From assembly GCF_014860165.1 (NCBI RefSeq), contig NZ_JACZKG010000009.1:41717-105716 (forward strand): DNA of 64,000 nucleotides, given 5' to 3'. This DNA is from Devosia sp. GTDB lineage: Bacteria > Pseudomonadota > Alphaproteobacteria > Rhizobiales > Devosiaceae. The notes under the pieces were generated by a model. The model was not told where the DNA came from. It made no database searches and worked only from the letters and a program-made list of their open reading frames with translations. The position numbers and the translations under genes were made by a program. Below, in pieces: positions 45,329-53,892 of the stretch; the first letter of the stretch is position 1, and every line of letters starts with the position of its first letter.

Positions 45329-45776
45329 GGGACATCTCCTGCCGGGCGCACCGGGGTCGAATCGTGACCACGGAACGTCTGAAGATGTAGCAGCTCAGAC
45401 AGAACAAAACAAGAACGAACCCGGTGGAGGAGAACGCGCGGCGCATGTCGCCGGGACACATATGGGAATGTCTCGCCTCCCGTTGAAGAGGTCGAAACGC
45501 GATTTCGCAACCCGGATTTGCGTTTTCACGGATGGACGCCCGGCACTGACGGGCCTAAACAGGCCGACCGCTTAGGCGGCCGTATTAAGGCCGAAAATTG
45601 CTTAAGCGAATAATTCAGTATTGACCCGCAACAGGGTCCGCATTACTAAAGCTGACACTTAACCAAGCCGCTGCTGACATGCCTTGTCGCAGAATCTTGC
45701 CAGGGTGGCGTCGAAATCATCCGACGCCGCCCGTCGTCTCGGTGACAGCGCAATTCAAAACGTTTGAGGGAAAATC
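45329..45776. other. 448-base intergenic region
   Basis: This spacer lies between the divergent radical SAM and MFS genes. The part 45550-45600 carries small hairpins, GGCCT-AAA-(C)AGGCC and CCGC-TTA-GCGG type. TTGACC (45621-45626) and TACTAA (45644-45649), 17 bases apart, could be the MFS promoter, though the -10 is poor. I see no convincing open frame. Confidence 0.5.
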
Positions 45777-47258
45777 ATGAGTACCGACGCAACGACATTC
45801 GACGCAGAAATGGTCGGCACGCCCCAGGTCAGCCAGACGGACGCAGCCCGTAATCGGCTGGTCATCGCCTTGCTGCTGGGGTCCACCTTTGTCGTCTTTC
45901 TCAATGAGACGATGATGAGCGTGGCCATCCCGGCCCTTATGGACAGCCTGGGGGTGCTGCCCAATGTAGCGCAATGGTTGACCGCGGCCTTCCTGCTCAC
46001 CATGGCCATTGTCATTCCGATTACCGGCTTTCTGCTGCAGCGCCTGAACACCCGCCCCGTCTTCATGCTGGCCATGTCGATCTTCACCGCCGGTACGCTG
46101 ATCTGTGCCGCCTCGCCAGGAATCGAACTGCTGATTTTTGGCCGCGTCATCCAGGCGGTCGGTACCGCGATCATGATGCCGCTGCTGATGACGACGGTGA
46201 TGACCCTGGTGCCGCCTGAGTCGCGCGGCAAGACCATGGGCAATATCTCCATCGTCATCTCGGTAGCGCCGGCCATTGGCCCCACCATCGGCGGTTTCAT
46301 CCTGGCCAATCTGGATTGGCGCTGGATGTTCATCCTCATGCTGCCCATCGCCATCGCGGCCCTGGCGGTCGGTAGCCGCAAGATGCAGAATGTCACGACG
46401 CCCCGCTACGCCCCCCTCGACATCGTCTCGGTGATCCTGTCGGCCCTGGGCTTTGGCGGTCTCGTCTATGGCCTCTCCAGCCTGGGCGAAGGCGAGCATG
46501 CCGGCGCATCCTTCCCGATCTGGCTGCCGCTGGTGGTGGGCGTGGTAGCCATGGCGGTGTTCATCTGGCGCCAGATCGTGCTGTCACGGCAGGACAAGGC
46601 GCTGCTGGACCTGCGCACCTTCCTGTCGCGCAACTACACCGTTTCGGTGCTGACCATGGCCATCGCCATGATGGCCCTGTTCGGTACGGTCATCCTGCTG
46701 CCCATCTATACCCAGAACGTGCTGGGTCTCGATACGCTGCAGACCGGCCTGCTGCTGCTGCCCGGCGGCCTGTTGATGGGCCTGCTGGCCCCCTCGGTTG
46801 GCCGCCTCTATGACCGTATCGGGCCGACCAAGCTGCTGGTGCCCGGAACTATTCTGGTGTCGGTGGTGCTGTGGGCCCTGACGCGGGTGGATCAAAACAC
46901 GTCGGTTTGGGCAATTCTGGCCGGCCATGTCGTCATCAGTATCGGCCTGGCCCTGGTCTTCACGCCGCTGTTTACCGCCGCCTTGGGTTCGGTGCGCATG
47001 GAAATGTACTCCCATGGCAGTGCCATTCTCGGCTCGGTGCAGCAGGTGGCAGGCGCCGCCGGCATCGCCCTGTTCGTCGCCCTGATGACCATCCGGACGG
47101 CGGGCCTGGAGGCCGAGGGTGTCGAGTCGGTCAGTGCCCTGGCCGGTGGCATTCAGCTGGCCTTCCTGATCGGCGCGGTGATTTCGCTCTTTGCCATCGT
47201 CACCGCCTTCTTCGTGCGCAAGCCCGAAGCAGCGCCCGGCATGAGCCACGGCCACTAA
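45777..47258 (+). CDS. MFS drug transporter, DHA2/EmrB type
   Basis: A proton-driven multidrug exporter of 493 residues with about 14 transmembrane helices, the DHA2 (EmrB/QacA) topology. Helix 1 holds LLGSTFVVFLNETMMSVAIP, and helix 5 the antiporter motif C region SVAPAIGPTIGGFIL. The loop after helix 2 (GFLLQRLNTRPVFM) is motif A. No EmrA-type membrane-fusion partner is adjacent, and no regulator either, so the substrate is unknown. The ATG at 45777 is chosen. A strong terminator follows directly. Confidence 0.92.
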   Translation: MSTDATTFDAEMVGTPQVSQTDAARNRLVIALLLGSTFVVFLNETMMSVAIPALMDSLGVLPNVAQWLTAAFLLTMAIVIPITGFLLQRLNTRPVFMLAMSIFTAGTLICAASPGIELLIFGRVIQAVGTAIMMPLLMTTVMTLVPPESRGKTMGNISIVISVAPAIGPTIGGFILANLDWRWMFILMLPIAIAALAVGSRKMQNVTTPRYAPLDIVSVILSALGFGGLVYGLSSLGEGEHAGASFPIWLPLVVGVVAMAVFIWRQIVLSRQDKALLDLRTFLSRNYTVSVLTMAIAMMALFGTVILLPIYTQNVLGLDTLQTGLLLLPGGLLMGLLAPSVGRLYDRIGPTKLLVPGTILVSVVLWALTRVDQNTSVWAILAGHVVISIGLALVFTPLFTAALGSVRMEMYSHGSAILGSVQQVAGAAGIALFVALMTIRTAGLEAEGVESVSALAGGIQLAFLIGAVISLFAIVTAFFVRKPEAAPGMSHGH

Positions 47259-47263
47259 GCAAC

Positions 47264-47291
47264 AAACGGCGCCCTGCGGGGCGCCGTTTTT
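47264..47291 (+). terminator. Rho-independent terminator after MFS gene
   Basis: A perfect 11-bp stem AAACGGCGCCC/GGGCGCCGTTT (47264-47274, 47279-47289) with a TGCG loop, ending in TTTTT (47287-47291). The A-rich left side means it could also serve the convergent dehydrogenase gene. Confidence 0.93.
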
Positions 47292-47294
47292 CTA

Positions 47295-48284
47295 TCAGGC
47301 TGCAGCGATGGCCAACGGCTCCGCCACTCTGACGACCACTGCGCCCCGCTTGCGGCGGCTGTCCGCCCTTGCATGGGCCTGAACAATGTCCGCGAAGGCG
47401 ACGCGGCTGTCGATCGTCGGGCGCAGCGTGCCGGCGGCGACCAGGTCTCGCACCGTCTCCAGATCGGCCTGCCGGTCTGCCGACACTGTGGCGAGGACCT
47501 TGCGGGTGCCGACGAACTTGGTCCACAGGGCGCGGACGAAGGCCGTTCCACCGCCATCCACTGCCAGCAGGATTCCCGTCGCCGGGGTGGCCCGTCGGAA
47601 GCACCCCAGCGTGACATTGCCGACGGTATCAATGATCACGTCATAAAGCTGCCCGGAGCGGGCGAAGTCCGTGGTCCGATAGTCGATGACCGTCTCGGCG
47701 CCCAGGTCTCGTACCAGCACGGCATTATCGCTGCTGCACACCCCGGTGACATGGGCGCCATAATGCCTGGCGAGCTGCACCGCGAATGCGCCGACTGCGC
47801 CGGACGCTCCATTGACCAGCACATGCTGCCCGGGAGTGATGTTGGCCAGGCGCAGGAAAAACTGTGCCGTCAGGGCCCCGAAGGGAATGGCGGCCGCCTC
47901 GTCGAAGCCCAGGCTATCAGGCATTGTCGCGATTCCCGCATCTTCCGGCAGCACCTTGTATTCGGCGTGACAGCCGTAAACGTTGAGACCGAACGCCCGG
48001 TCGCCGGACTTGAAGCGGGTAACGCTCTTGCCGACCGCTTCGACTGTTCCGGCGAACTCTGCCCCCAGCACCGCCTTGCGCGGCCTGTTGATGCCCATGA
48101 ACAGGCGGGCCGGCAGCCAGAAGGCGGCGGGGATGCGGAAGGCCCGCATGCGGCTATCCCCTGATGTGACGGTGGTGGCCATCACCTTGACCAACACTTC
48201 ATTGTCATTGGGAACGGGCTTGGGCGTGTCGCGGATAACCACGACGCTGGGGGCACCATAGGCAGTCTGTACGGCGGTTTTCAT
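47295..48284 (-). CDS. NAD(P)-dependent MDR alcohol dehydrogenase/quinone oxidoreductase-like
   Basis: A 329-residue medium-chain dehydrogenase. The GroES-like domain (~1-130) has GAEFAGTVEAVGKSVTRFKSG. The Rossmann fold (~130-265) opens with HVLVNGASGAVGAFAVQLAR, with the nucleotide motif GASGAVG. The Cys/His zinc ligands of true alcohol dehydrogenases are absent, so it is closer to zinc-free quinone oxidoreductases. I use the ATG at 48284 (MKTAVQTAYG) with AAGGAA upstream; the frame opens at 48308. The substrate is unknown. The XRE gene lies 87 bases upstream on the same strand. Confidence 0.88.
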   Translation of the reverse strand: MKTAVQTAYGAPSVVVIRDTPKPVPNDNEVLVKVMATTVTSGDSRMRAFRIPAAFWLPARLFMGINRPRKAVLGAEFAGTVEAVGKSVTRFKSGDRAFGLNVYGCHAEYKVLPEDAGIATMPDSLGFDEAAAIPFGALTAQFFLRLANITPGQHVLVNGASGAVGAFAVQLARHYGAHVTGVCSSDNAVLVRDLGAETVIDYRTTDFARSGQLYDVIIDTVGNVTLGCFRRATPATGILLAVDGGGTAFVRALWTKFVGTRKVLATVSADRQADLETVRDLVAAGTLRPTIDSRVAFADIVQAHARADSRRKRGAVVVRVAEPLAIAAA

Positions 48285-48371
48285 GTTTCGGTTCCTTGTT
48301 TTGGGCATGAGTTTGCCCGCAGCCCGCGACGGTGTCGGGGCCGTGTCGTCAGTTGGTCGGGATAGGCTCTG

Positions 48372-48596
48372 CTATTCGGCGGCGGCCTTCTTCCACTGGA
48401 AGACCTGGCCAATTTCGACCTCGAAGACCTCCGCGATGCGGAACGCGGCTTCGAGGGACGGCGAATATTTGTTCTGCTCGATGGCGGCGACCGTCTGCCG
48501 GGTCATGCCGATCCTGTCGGCCAGCTCCTGCTGGGTCATCTCGCCATGGTCGAAGCGCAACCGGCGGATGCTGTTGCTGATCGGGGGAGGGGCCAT
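48372..48596 (-). CDS. XRE-family helix-turn-helix regulator
   Basis: A 74-residue protein consisting of little more than one helix-turn-helix of the Cro/CI type (residues ~8-65). QQELADRIGMTRQTVAAIEQ and NKYSPSLEAAFRIAEVFEVE are typical of YozG-like regulators. It is translated with the upstream membrane protein, whose stop overlaps this start (TAATG). Small XRE/membrane pairs often form a unit in which the membrane protein modulates the regulator. The 22-base inverted repeat at 49113-49134 is its likely operator. Confidence 0.92.
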   Translation of the reverse strand: MAPPPISNSIRRLRFDHGEMTQQELADRIGMTRQTVAAIEQNKYSPSLEAAFRIAEVFEVEIGQVFQWKKAAAE

Positions 48597-49060
48597 TACG
48601 CGGTCATCCGGAACGAGACGATATGCACCGTCTCGCGCACCACTTCGGTCAAAACGAAGGCCATGAGAATCCCGTTGGCGAAAATCAGCGCCACGCTGCC
48701 GGCCGGGTCGGCGGGGAAGGCGCTGCGGATTGTGTCGGTGGCCAACAGGCCGCCGATCAGTCCGAGCGGCACCAGCGCCTCCAGCAGCTTGAAGCCGATG
48801 CGGTCGGCGCGCGCTTCGATCTGGCGCTCGAGTTCATCGGGCGGCGTATCGATATTCTTGGGCGTCATGACCCCGGTCGCGATGTTGAGGCCGATCATAA
48901 CGACCAGCGAAATGCCCATGCAGATGAGGAAGCGCGTCAGCACCTGGTTGCCGTCGAGCTGGCGGCCGAACACGTCGATCCAGAAGGCCGCGAAATAGTA
49001 GATCCAGACGGCCAGCGTGGTCAGCACGGCGATCCACGCAATCTTCTCCCGAAACGACAT
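48596..49060 (-). CDS. Four-helix membrane protein paired with XRE regulator
   Basis: A 154-residue integral membrane protein with four helices (~7-30, ~42-65, ~95-112, ~118-148) and a short charged loop between helices 2 and 3 (NIDTPPDELERQIEARADRI). It resembles small membrane proteins found upstream of XRE genes (DUF2178-like), of unknown function. The start is ATG at 49060 or the GTG three bases before it. The next gene overlaps by one base. It may sense an envelope signal and hold or release the XRE regulator, which is inference from gene pairing. Confidence 0.8.
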   Translation of the reverse strand: MSFREKIAWIAVLTTLAVWIYYFAAFWIDVFGRQLDGNQVLTRFLICMGISLVVMIGLNIATGVMTPKNIDTPPDELERQIEARADRIGFKLLEALVPLGLIGGLLATDTIRSAFPADPAGSVALIFANGILMAFVLTEVVRETVHIVSFRMTA

Positions 49061-49112
49061 CACGCTCTCCTGCGCCTAAGATATGTGACGCTATATGGAG
49101 AATTTTTTGCAC

Positions 49113-49134
49113 CATGTAAAGAATAATATACATG
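49113..49134. promoter_or_regulatory. Inverted repeat, likely operator of the XRE/membrane-protein pair
   Basis: CATGTA-N10-TACATG is a perfect 6-bp inverted repeat. It lies in a markedly AT-rich stretch 53-74 bases before the membrane-protein start. This is the usual place for an autoregulatory XRE site. Confidence 0.6.
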
Positions 49135-49183
49135 ATGGGCGAAATTTGTAACGTCGCTTGCGATAGGGGACGGCGGTCGGTCT

Positions 49184-49720
49184 CTACCGCTCGTCCAGGC
49201 GCGGCATCAGTTCGACGAAGTTGCAGGGCTTGTGGCGGTAGTCGAGCTGATGGGTGAGGATGCCCTCCCAGGCGTCGCGGCAGGCGCCGCGCGAGCCGGG
49301 CAGGCAGAACACGAAGGTCGTGCCGATCAGTCCCGCCGTGGCCCGCGACTGGAGCGAGCTGGTGCCCACTGTCGTGGCCGAATACTGGTGGAACAGCACC
49401 GAAAAGCCTTCCATCCGCTTGTCGAACAGCGGCTCCACCGCCTCCGGCGTCACGTCGCGGCCGGAAAAGCCGGTGCCGCCGGTAGTGAGGATCACGTCGA
49501 CCTTGGGGTCGGCGACAAAACCCTGCACGGCCTGGCGGATGAGCTGGATATCGTCGCGCACTACGACGCGTTCGGCGCAGGTATGGCCATCGGCTTCCAG
49601 CAATGACTTGAGCAGCGCGCCGCCGGTATCGGTTTCGAGCGTGCGCGTGTCGGAAACGGCGATGACGGCGATGGCGAGCGGCTTGAATGCCCGGTCTTCA
49701 AATCGTGCCGTCTTGAACAT
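49184..49720 (-). CDS. moaB: Molybdenum cofactor biosynthesis protein B
   Basis: A MogA/MoaB-family protein of 178 residues that binds or adenylates molybdopterin. The conserved core TTGGTGFSGRDVTPEAVEPL (~residues 85-104) and FCLPGSRGACRDAWEGIL with its Pro/Gly/Ser loop are present, as are DTRTLETDTGG and VVRDD. It starts at the ATG at 49720, which overlaps the end of the MFS gene by 23 bases; the frame is open to 49819. Co-translation with the transporter is possible. No other moa genes are in the window. Confidence 0.92.
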   Translation of the reverse strand: MFKTARFEDRAFKPLAIAVIAVSDTRTLETDTGGALLKSLLEADGHTCAERVVVRDDIQLIRQAVQGFVADPKVDVILTTGGTGFSGRDVTPEAVEPLFDKRMEGFSVLFHQYSATTVGTSSLQSRATAGLIGTTFVFCLPGSRGACRDAWEGILTHQLDYRHKPCNFVELMPRLDER

Positions 49721-51023
49721 CGCGCCTGTCCTCATTCTGCGTTGCCAGTTCTTCGGGAACGGGCTCTTCGTCCACCCGCATCTCGGGGCTATCACTATCA
49801 GCCCGCGGATCGAGCACAATGGATTCCGGCGTCACCTGCTTGTCATTGCCCATCGGCTGGAACGGGGCGCGGTGTTCCGCGTCGACGCTCTTGCGGACGC
49901 GCATGCGCAGAAAGGCCGTGATCGCCAGCGCGCCGTGAAACGAAGCCGTGACAATGAACAGGCCCACCGGCGACCAGGCGCCCATTATGACAGAGGCCAC
50001 GGCCGGGCCGATGGCGAGGCCAACGCCCAGAATCAGCAGCATGCCGCCGGCAATCTTGGCGAAGTCGCCATCCTTGGCAAAGTCGTTGGCATGGGCCACG
50101 GCCACGGCATAGATCGGGTTGGCGGCAAATCCATAGGCCGCAAACAGCACGAACATCATCCAGTTGGGTCCCGGATTGATGATGGCCGTGAGCGCTCCGA
50201 CCACGGCCGCGAAGCCTGAGAGCCCGATCAGCACCAGCCGTCGATCGATCCGGTCGGACAGGCGCCCGAAGGGGATCTGCGCCACGGCGCCGAGAATGGC
50301 GGCAATGGCAAACAGCAGGGCGATACCACCCGAATCGAGCCCCTGCTCATAGCCATAGACCGGCGCCAGCGTACCGAAAGCGCCATTGGCCATGCCGACC
50401 GAAAAGGCGGCGATCGCGGCCACCGGCGAGGTGCGATAGAGCAGGCCCACATCGATCTTGGCCGACGAGAGCGGCCGCGGCTGTGGGCTCGAGGTGAGGG
50501 CAGTGGGCAGCACCGCGCAGATGAAGCTGATGGCACCCAGCACGAAGGGCACATAGCCGGCCGTGCCGGTGATCGACATGGCGACCTGCCCCAGGGTGGA
50601 GGCGGCCATGTTGATGGTCACATAGATCGAAAAGATCGTGCCGCGGCTCTTGTTCTCGGCCACTTCGTTGAGCCAGCTCTCGACGATCATGGCGGCGCCG
50701 GCAAAGCAGAAGCCGCTGAGCGCCCGCAGCAGGATCCAGCTGATATCGTTGATCCACAGCAGGTTGAGCAGGATGGTGATGGTGCCGATGGCCGCCATCA
50801 CCGAGAAGGCGCGAATATGGCCGACCTTGCGCACCACCAGCGGCACGGTGATCGACCCGGCCACGAACCCCACCGACCAGCCGGTGCCGATCAGGCCCAG
50901 CGCCAGCAGCGAAAAATTCTCCTCGGCGCCACGCACCGACAGCAGCAACCCCTGCAGCCCGCCGCCGAACATGAGCAGCGCGGAACCCAGGAACAGGGCA
51001 TAGATCTTGATAACGGAGGCCAT
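49698..51023 (-). CDS. MFS transporter (YcaD/Tnr-type)
   Basis: A 441-residue major-facilitator protein with 12 predicted helices up to about residue 385, then a charged ~55-residue C-terminal tail (DPRADSDSPEMRVDEEP). LLGLIGTGWSVGFVAGSI-like helix 2 and the loop VPLVVRKVGHIRAF (motif A variant) are visible, as is FGRLSDRIDRRLVLIGLSG after helix 8. Similar proteins are called YcaD-like or simply MFS, and the substrate is unknown. The start is the ATG at 51023, with an inverted repeat upstream. It overlaps moaB by 23 bases. Confidence 0.88.
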   Translation of the reverse strand: MASVIKIYALFLGSALLMFGGGLQGLLLSVRGAEENFSLLALGLIGTGWSVGFVAGSITVPLVVRKVGHIRAFSVMAAIGTITILLNLLWINDISWILLRALSGFCFAGAAMIVESWLNEVAENKSRGTIFSIYVTINMAASTLGQVAMSITGTAGYVPFVLGAISFICAVLPTALTSSPQPRPLSSAKIDVGLLYRTSPVAAIAAFSVGMANGAFGTLAPVYGYEQGLDSGGIALLFAIAAILGAVAQIPFGRLSDRIDRRLVLIGLSGFAAVVGALTAIINPGPNWMMFVLFAAYGFAANPIYAVAVAHANDFAKDGDFAKIAGGMLLILGVGLAIGPAVASVIMGAWSPVGLFIVTASFHGALAITAFLRMRVRKSVDAEHRAPFQPMGNDKQVTPESIVLDPRADSDSPEMRVDEEPVPEELATQNEDRRDVQDGTI

Positions 51024-51107
51024 GACGCTTTCGGCTGTGCTGGATCGGAAGCGCGTTGCAAATCACGCAACGGTGACCATAGCGCGGCGAAGCAGGATCA
51101 TCCACCA

Positions 51108-51186
51108 CGTCATTCCCGCGAATGCGGGTCCATTCCTGGTGAAGTCGCGATTGAAGAGTGAATTCCCGCCTTCGCGGGAATGACGC
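51108..51186. repeat. Second, diverged inverted REP-like pair
   Basis: The arms 51108-51132 and 51159-51186 are the same element as at 35392-35473 in opposite orientations. The right arm is nearly unchanged, the left has several substitutions (CGAATGCGGG). It lies in the 181-base gap between the udg stop and the MFS start. Confidence 0.88.
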
Positions 51187-51204
51187 AGTGATTGGGGGCT
51201 AGCT

Positions 51205-52011
51205 CTAGCCCAGCCCCAGTTCCACCATCTTCAGCTTGAGACTGAGCATGTCGCGCCAGGCCTGCTGCTTGGCAGCCGGGTTGCGAAGCAGATAGGCCGG
51301 ATGCAGCGTCGGTATGGCCGCCACTCCATGGTTGCCGATGGTGACATCAGACCACTTGCCGCGCATCTTGATGATGCCGGCGGTGGTGGAAAACACCGTC
51401 TGCATGGCCGGGCCACCCAGCGTCATCACCAGCCTGGGCGCGACCAACTCCACCTGCCGATGCAGGAACGGCAGGCACAGCGCCATTTCTTCGGGTGTCG
51501 GCGTGCGATTGCCAGGCGGCCGCCACGGCACGGTATTGGCGATATAGACCTTGCTGCGGTCGAGCCCGATGGCCGCGAGCATGCGATCGAGCAATTGCCC
51601 GGATTTGCCGACGAATGGCTTGCCCTGCCGGTCCTCTTCGGCGCCTGGCGCCTCGCCGATCAGCATGATCTCGGCTTCGGGATTGCCATCGGCAAAGACC
51701 AGCTGGGTGGCGCGCAACTTGAGGCCGCAGCCGTCATAGGCGCCCAGGATCGCCTGCAATTCATCGAGTGTGCGGGCGGAACCGGCAAGGCTGCGCGCTT
51801 CCGATGGATCGCCGCCCAGCATGGGCATTTCGGCCGCCGGCTCCATCGCGCCCTGGCTAGCGGCGACCGGCGGCGGCGTGACCCGCGGCGGCACCCGCTG
51901 CGCGAAGCGATCCACCGGCTCCTCGCCCACGGCGATGTCCACGCCCGCGGCCCGATACCAATCGAGCACGGCGAGCATTTCGTCGTGATTTAGCGGTCGA
52001 TCTTGAGACAT
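51205..52011 (-). CDS. Uracil-DNA glycosylase, family 4-like
   Basis: Removes uracil from DNA. It has 268 residues: a poorly conserved Pro/Ala-rich N-terminus (~1-75), then the family-4 core. Motif A is [17 protein letters not shown], and motif [10 protein letters not shown] carries the His. [20 protein letters not shown] also fits. Two of the four usual iron-sulfur cysteines appear replaced: the first of C-x2-C is Tyr (YDGC), and the Cys in KCRPP is Trp (PWRPPGNR). The cluster may be absent or altered. It is divergent from etfQO. Confidence 0.9.
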   Translation of the reverse strand: MSQDRPLNHDEMLAVLDWYRAAGVDIAVGEEPVDRFAQRVPPRVTPPPVAASQGAMEPAAEMPMLGGDPSEARSLAGSARTLDELQAILGAYDGCGLKLRATQLVFADGNPEAEIMLIGEAPGAEEDRQGKPFVGKSGQLLDRMLAAIGLDRSKVYIANTVPWRPPGNRTPTPEEMALCLPFLHRQVELVAPRLVMTLGGPAMQTVFSTTAGIIKMRGKWSDVTIGNHGVAAIPTLHPAYLLRNPAAKQQAWRDMLSLKLKMVELGLG

Positions 52012-52064
52012 GTTCTCTGTTATGTCACAGCCCGTTTGGCGCGGCCAGCCGCTGCGTCTCCGGA

Positions 52065-52108
52065 GCGCTGTCAGAAAAAGTGGGTACCGGTTTTCTGGCC
52101 GACAGCGC
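52065..52108. repeat. Large imperfect palindrome between udg and etfQO
   Basis: GCGCTGTC (52065-52072) pairs with GACAGCGC (52101-52108), and AGAAAA with TTTTCT just inside, around GTGGGTACCGG. It resembles the AAGTGG..CCGGTTTT repeats common in Rhizobiales intergenic DNA. It lies in the 130-base divergent promoter gap. Confidence 0.75.
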
Positions 52109-52141
52109 GACCACCATGAACCGACGGTGAGGCATTCCTAT

Positions 52142-53788
52142 ATGGCAGAGGCCGGCTCGCGCGAAACCCTTTCGACCGACGTGCTGATCGTCGGCGCGGG
52201 TCCGTCTGGTCTCGCGGCGGCTATTCGCATCAAGCAGCGCCATCCCGAAATATCGGTCACCGTGGTGGAAAAGTCCGCCGAGCTGGGCGGGCATATTCTC
52301 TCGGGCGCGGTGATGGACCCTGTTGGGCTCGACGCGCTGATTCCAGACTGGCGCCTCAAAGGCGCCCCGGTGGGCCCCGATGTCACCAGGGACACCTACC
52401 ACCTGCTGACCGAGAACCACGATTTCGCCCTGCCACACCTGCTGATGCCGCCCCAGCTCAAGACGCCAAATGGCGTCATTGTGAGCCTGGGTAACCTGGT
52501 GCGCTGGCTCGGCGAACAGGCGGCCGAACTGGGCGTCGATATCTTTCCCATGACCGCTGCCGTGGACGTGTTGAGCTCGGGCAACGGCCCGATCCGCGGC
52601 ATCATCACCGGCGATCTCGGCCGTGACTACGACGGCAACCCCAAGCCGGGCTTCGCCGAAGGCATCGCGCTCGAAGCCAAATACACGCTCATCGCCGAAG
52701 GCGCGCGCGGATCGCTGGCCAAGCAGGTCATCGCCAGCCATGCCCTCGAGCGCGAGCCGCAGAAATATGGCCTGGGCATCAAGGAAGTCTGGGAAATCCA
52801 GGCGGACCGGCATGAAAAGGGCAGGGTGGACCACTATCTCGGCTTCCCCCTCGACAATGCCACATCAGGCGGCGGCTTCGTCTACCACGCCGAGGATCGC
52901 AAGCTCTATGTGGGCCTCGTGACCTATCTCGACTACCAGGACCCCACGCTCTCCCCCTTCGACGAGTTTCAGCGCTTCAAGACCCACAAGTCGGTGGCGC
53001 CGCTGCTCGAAGGCGCCATCCGCATCAGCTACGGCGCGCGCGCCGTCACCGCCGGGGGCTGGCAGTCGATACCCACGCTGGCTTTCCCCGGCGGCGGCCT
53101 GATCGGCTGCGCCGCCGGCTTCATGAATGCCCCCCGTCTCAAAGCCATCCACAACGCTATCCTCTCCGGGATCGGCGCCGCCGACGCGGTGGCCGACGCC
53201 ATCGGCAAGGGCCGCCAGCATGACCTGATTGCCGATTTCGGCCACCGCATCATGGCGACTGGCATCTCGTCCGAGTTGCAGGCCGTCCGCAACGTCAAGC
53301 CCCTCTGGACCAGGCTCGGCACCATGCTAGGTGCGCTGGCCGGCGGCGTGGAGCTCTGGACCTCCGCCATCCTGCGCCGCTCGCTGCTGGGCACGCTGCA
53401 CCATGGCAAGCCCGATTTTCAGGGGCTCAAGCCCATGGACACGCTGCCGGCCCGCCGCTACGCAAAGCCCGATGGCACGCTGACCTTTGACCGTGCCTCG
53501 TCCGTCTATCTGGCCAACCTGGCCCACGACGAGGACCAGCCGGTGCACCTGCGCCTCGCCGACGCCCAGGTGCCGGTGCGCGACAACCTGCCCACATTTG
53601 GCGAGCCCGCGCCGCTCTATTGCCCGGCCGGCGTCTATGAAATGGCCGAGGAAGGCGGCACCCCGGTGTTCCGCATCCACGCCGCCAACTGCGTGCACTG
53701 CAAGACATGTGACATCAAGGATCCGGCGCAGAACATCACCTGGGTACCACCCGAAGGCGGCAGCGGACCCAACTACAACGGTATGTGA
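52142..53788 (+). CDS. Electron-transfer flavoprotein-ubiquinone oxidoreductase
   Basis: A membrane-bound FAD/4Fe-4S enzyme that passes electrons from reduced ETF (from fatty-acid and amino-acid oxidation) to ubiquinone. It has 548 residues. The FAD site TDVLIVGAGPSGLAAAIRIK (~residues 12-31), AGGWQSIPTLAFPGGGLIGC, and the cluster ligands CPAGVYE plus CVHCKTCDIKDP near the C-terminus are intact. I use the ATG at 52142; the frame runs back to 52010 through the palindrome. ETF itself is not in the window. A TPR gene follows after 104 bases. Confidence 0.95.
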   Translation: MAEAGSRETLSTDVLIVGAGPSGLAAAIRIKQRHPEISVTVVEKSAELGGHILSGAVMDPVGLDALIPDWRLKGAPVGPDVTRDTYHLLTENHDFALPHLLMPPQLKTPNGVIVSLGNLVRWLGEQAAELGVDIFPMTAAVDVLSSGNGPIRGIITGDLGRDYDGNPKPGFAEGIALEAKYTLIAEGARGSLAKQVIASHALEREPQKYGLGIKEVWEIQADRHEKGRVDHYLGFPLDNATSGGGFVYHAEDRKLYVGLVTYLDYQDPTLSPFDEFQRFKTHKSVAPLLEGAIRISYGARAVTAGGWQSIPTLAFPGGGLIGCAAGFMNAPRLKAIHNAILSGIGAADAVADAIGKGRQHDLIADFGHRIMATGISSELQAVRNVKPLWTRLGTMLGALAGGVELWTSAILRRSLLGTLHHGKPDFQGLKPMDTLPARRYAKPDGTLTFDRASSVYLANLAHDEDQPVHLRLADAQVPVRDNLPTFGEPAPLYCPAGVYEMAEEGGTPVFRIHAANCVHCKTCDIKDPAQNITWVPPEGGSGPNYNGM

Positions 53789-53892
53789 ATTCGGCCGGGA
53801 TCACGCTATGGCGCGCGCCCTTGCGGCGCAGTCCCAAAACGGACAATCTTCGCCGCCAGAACGGCCGGAAAGGCCAAGGAGTAACCAGCCTC

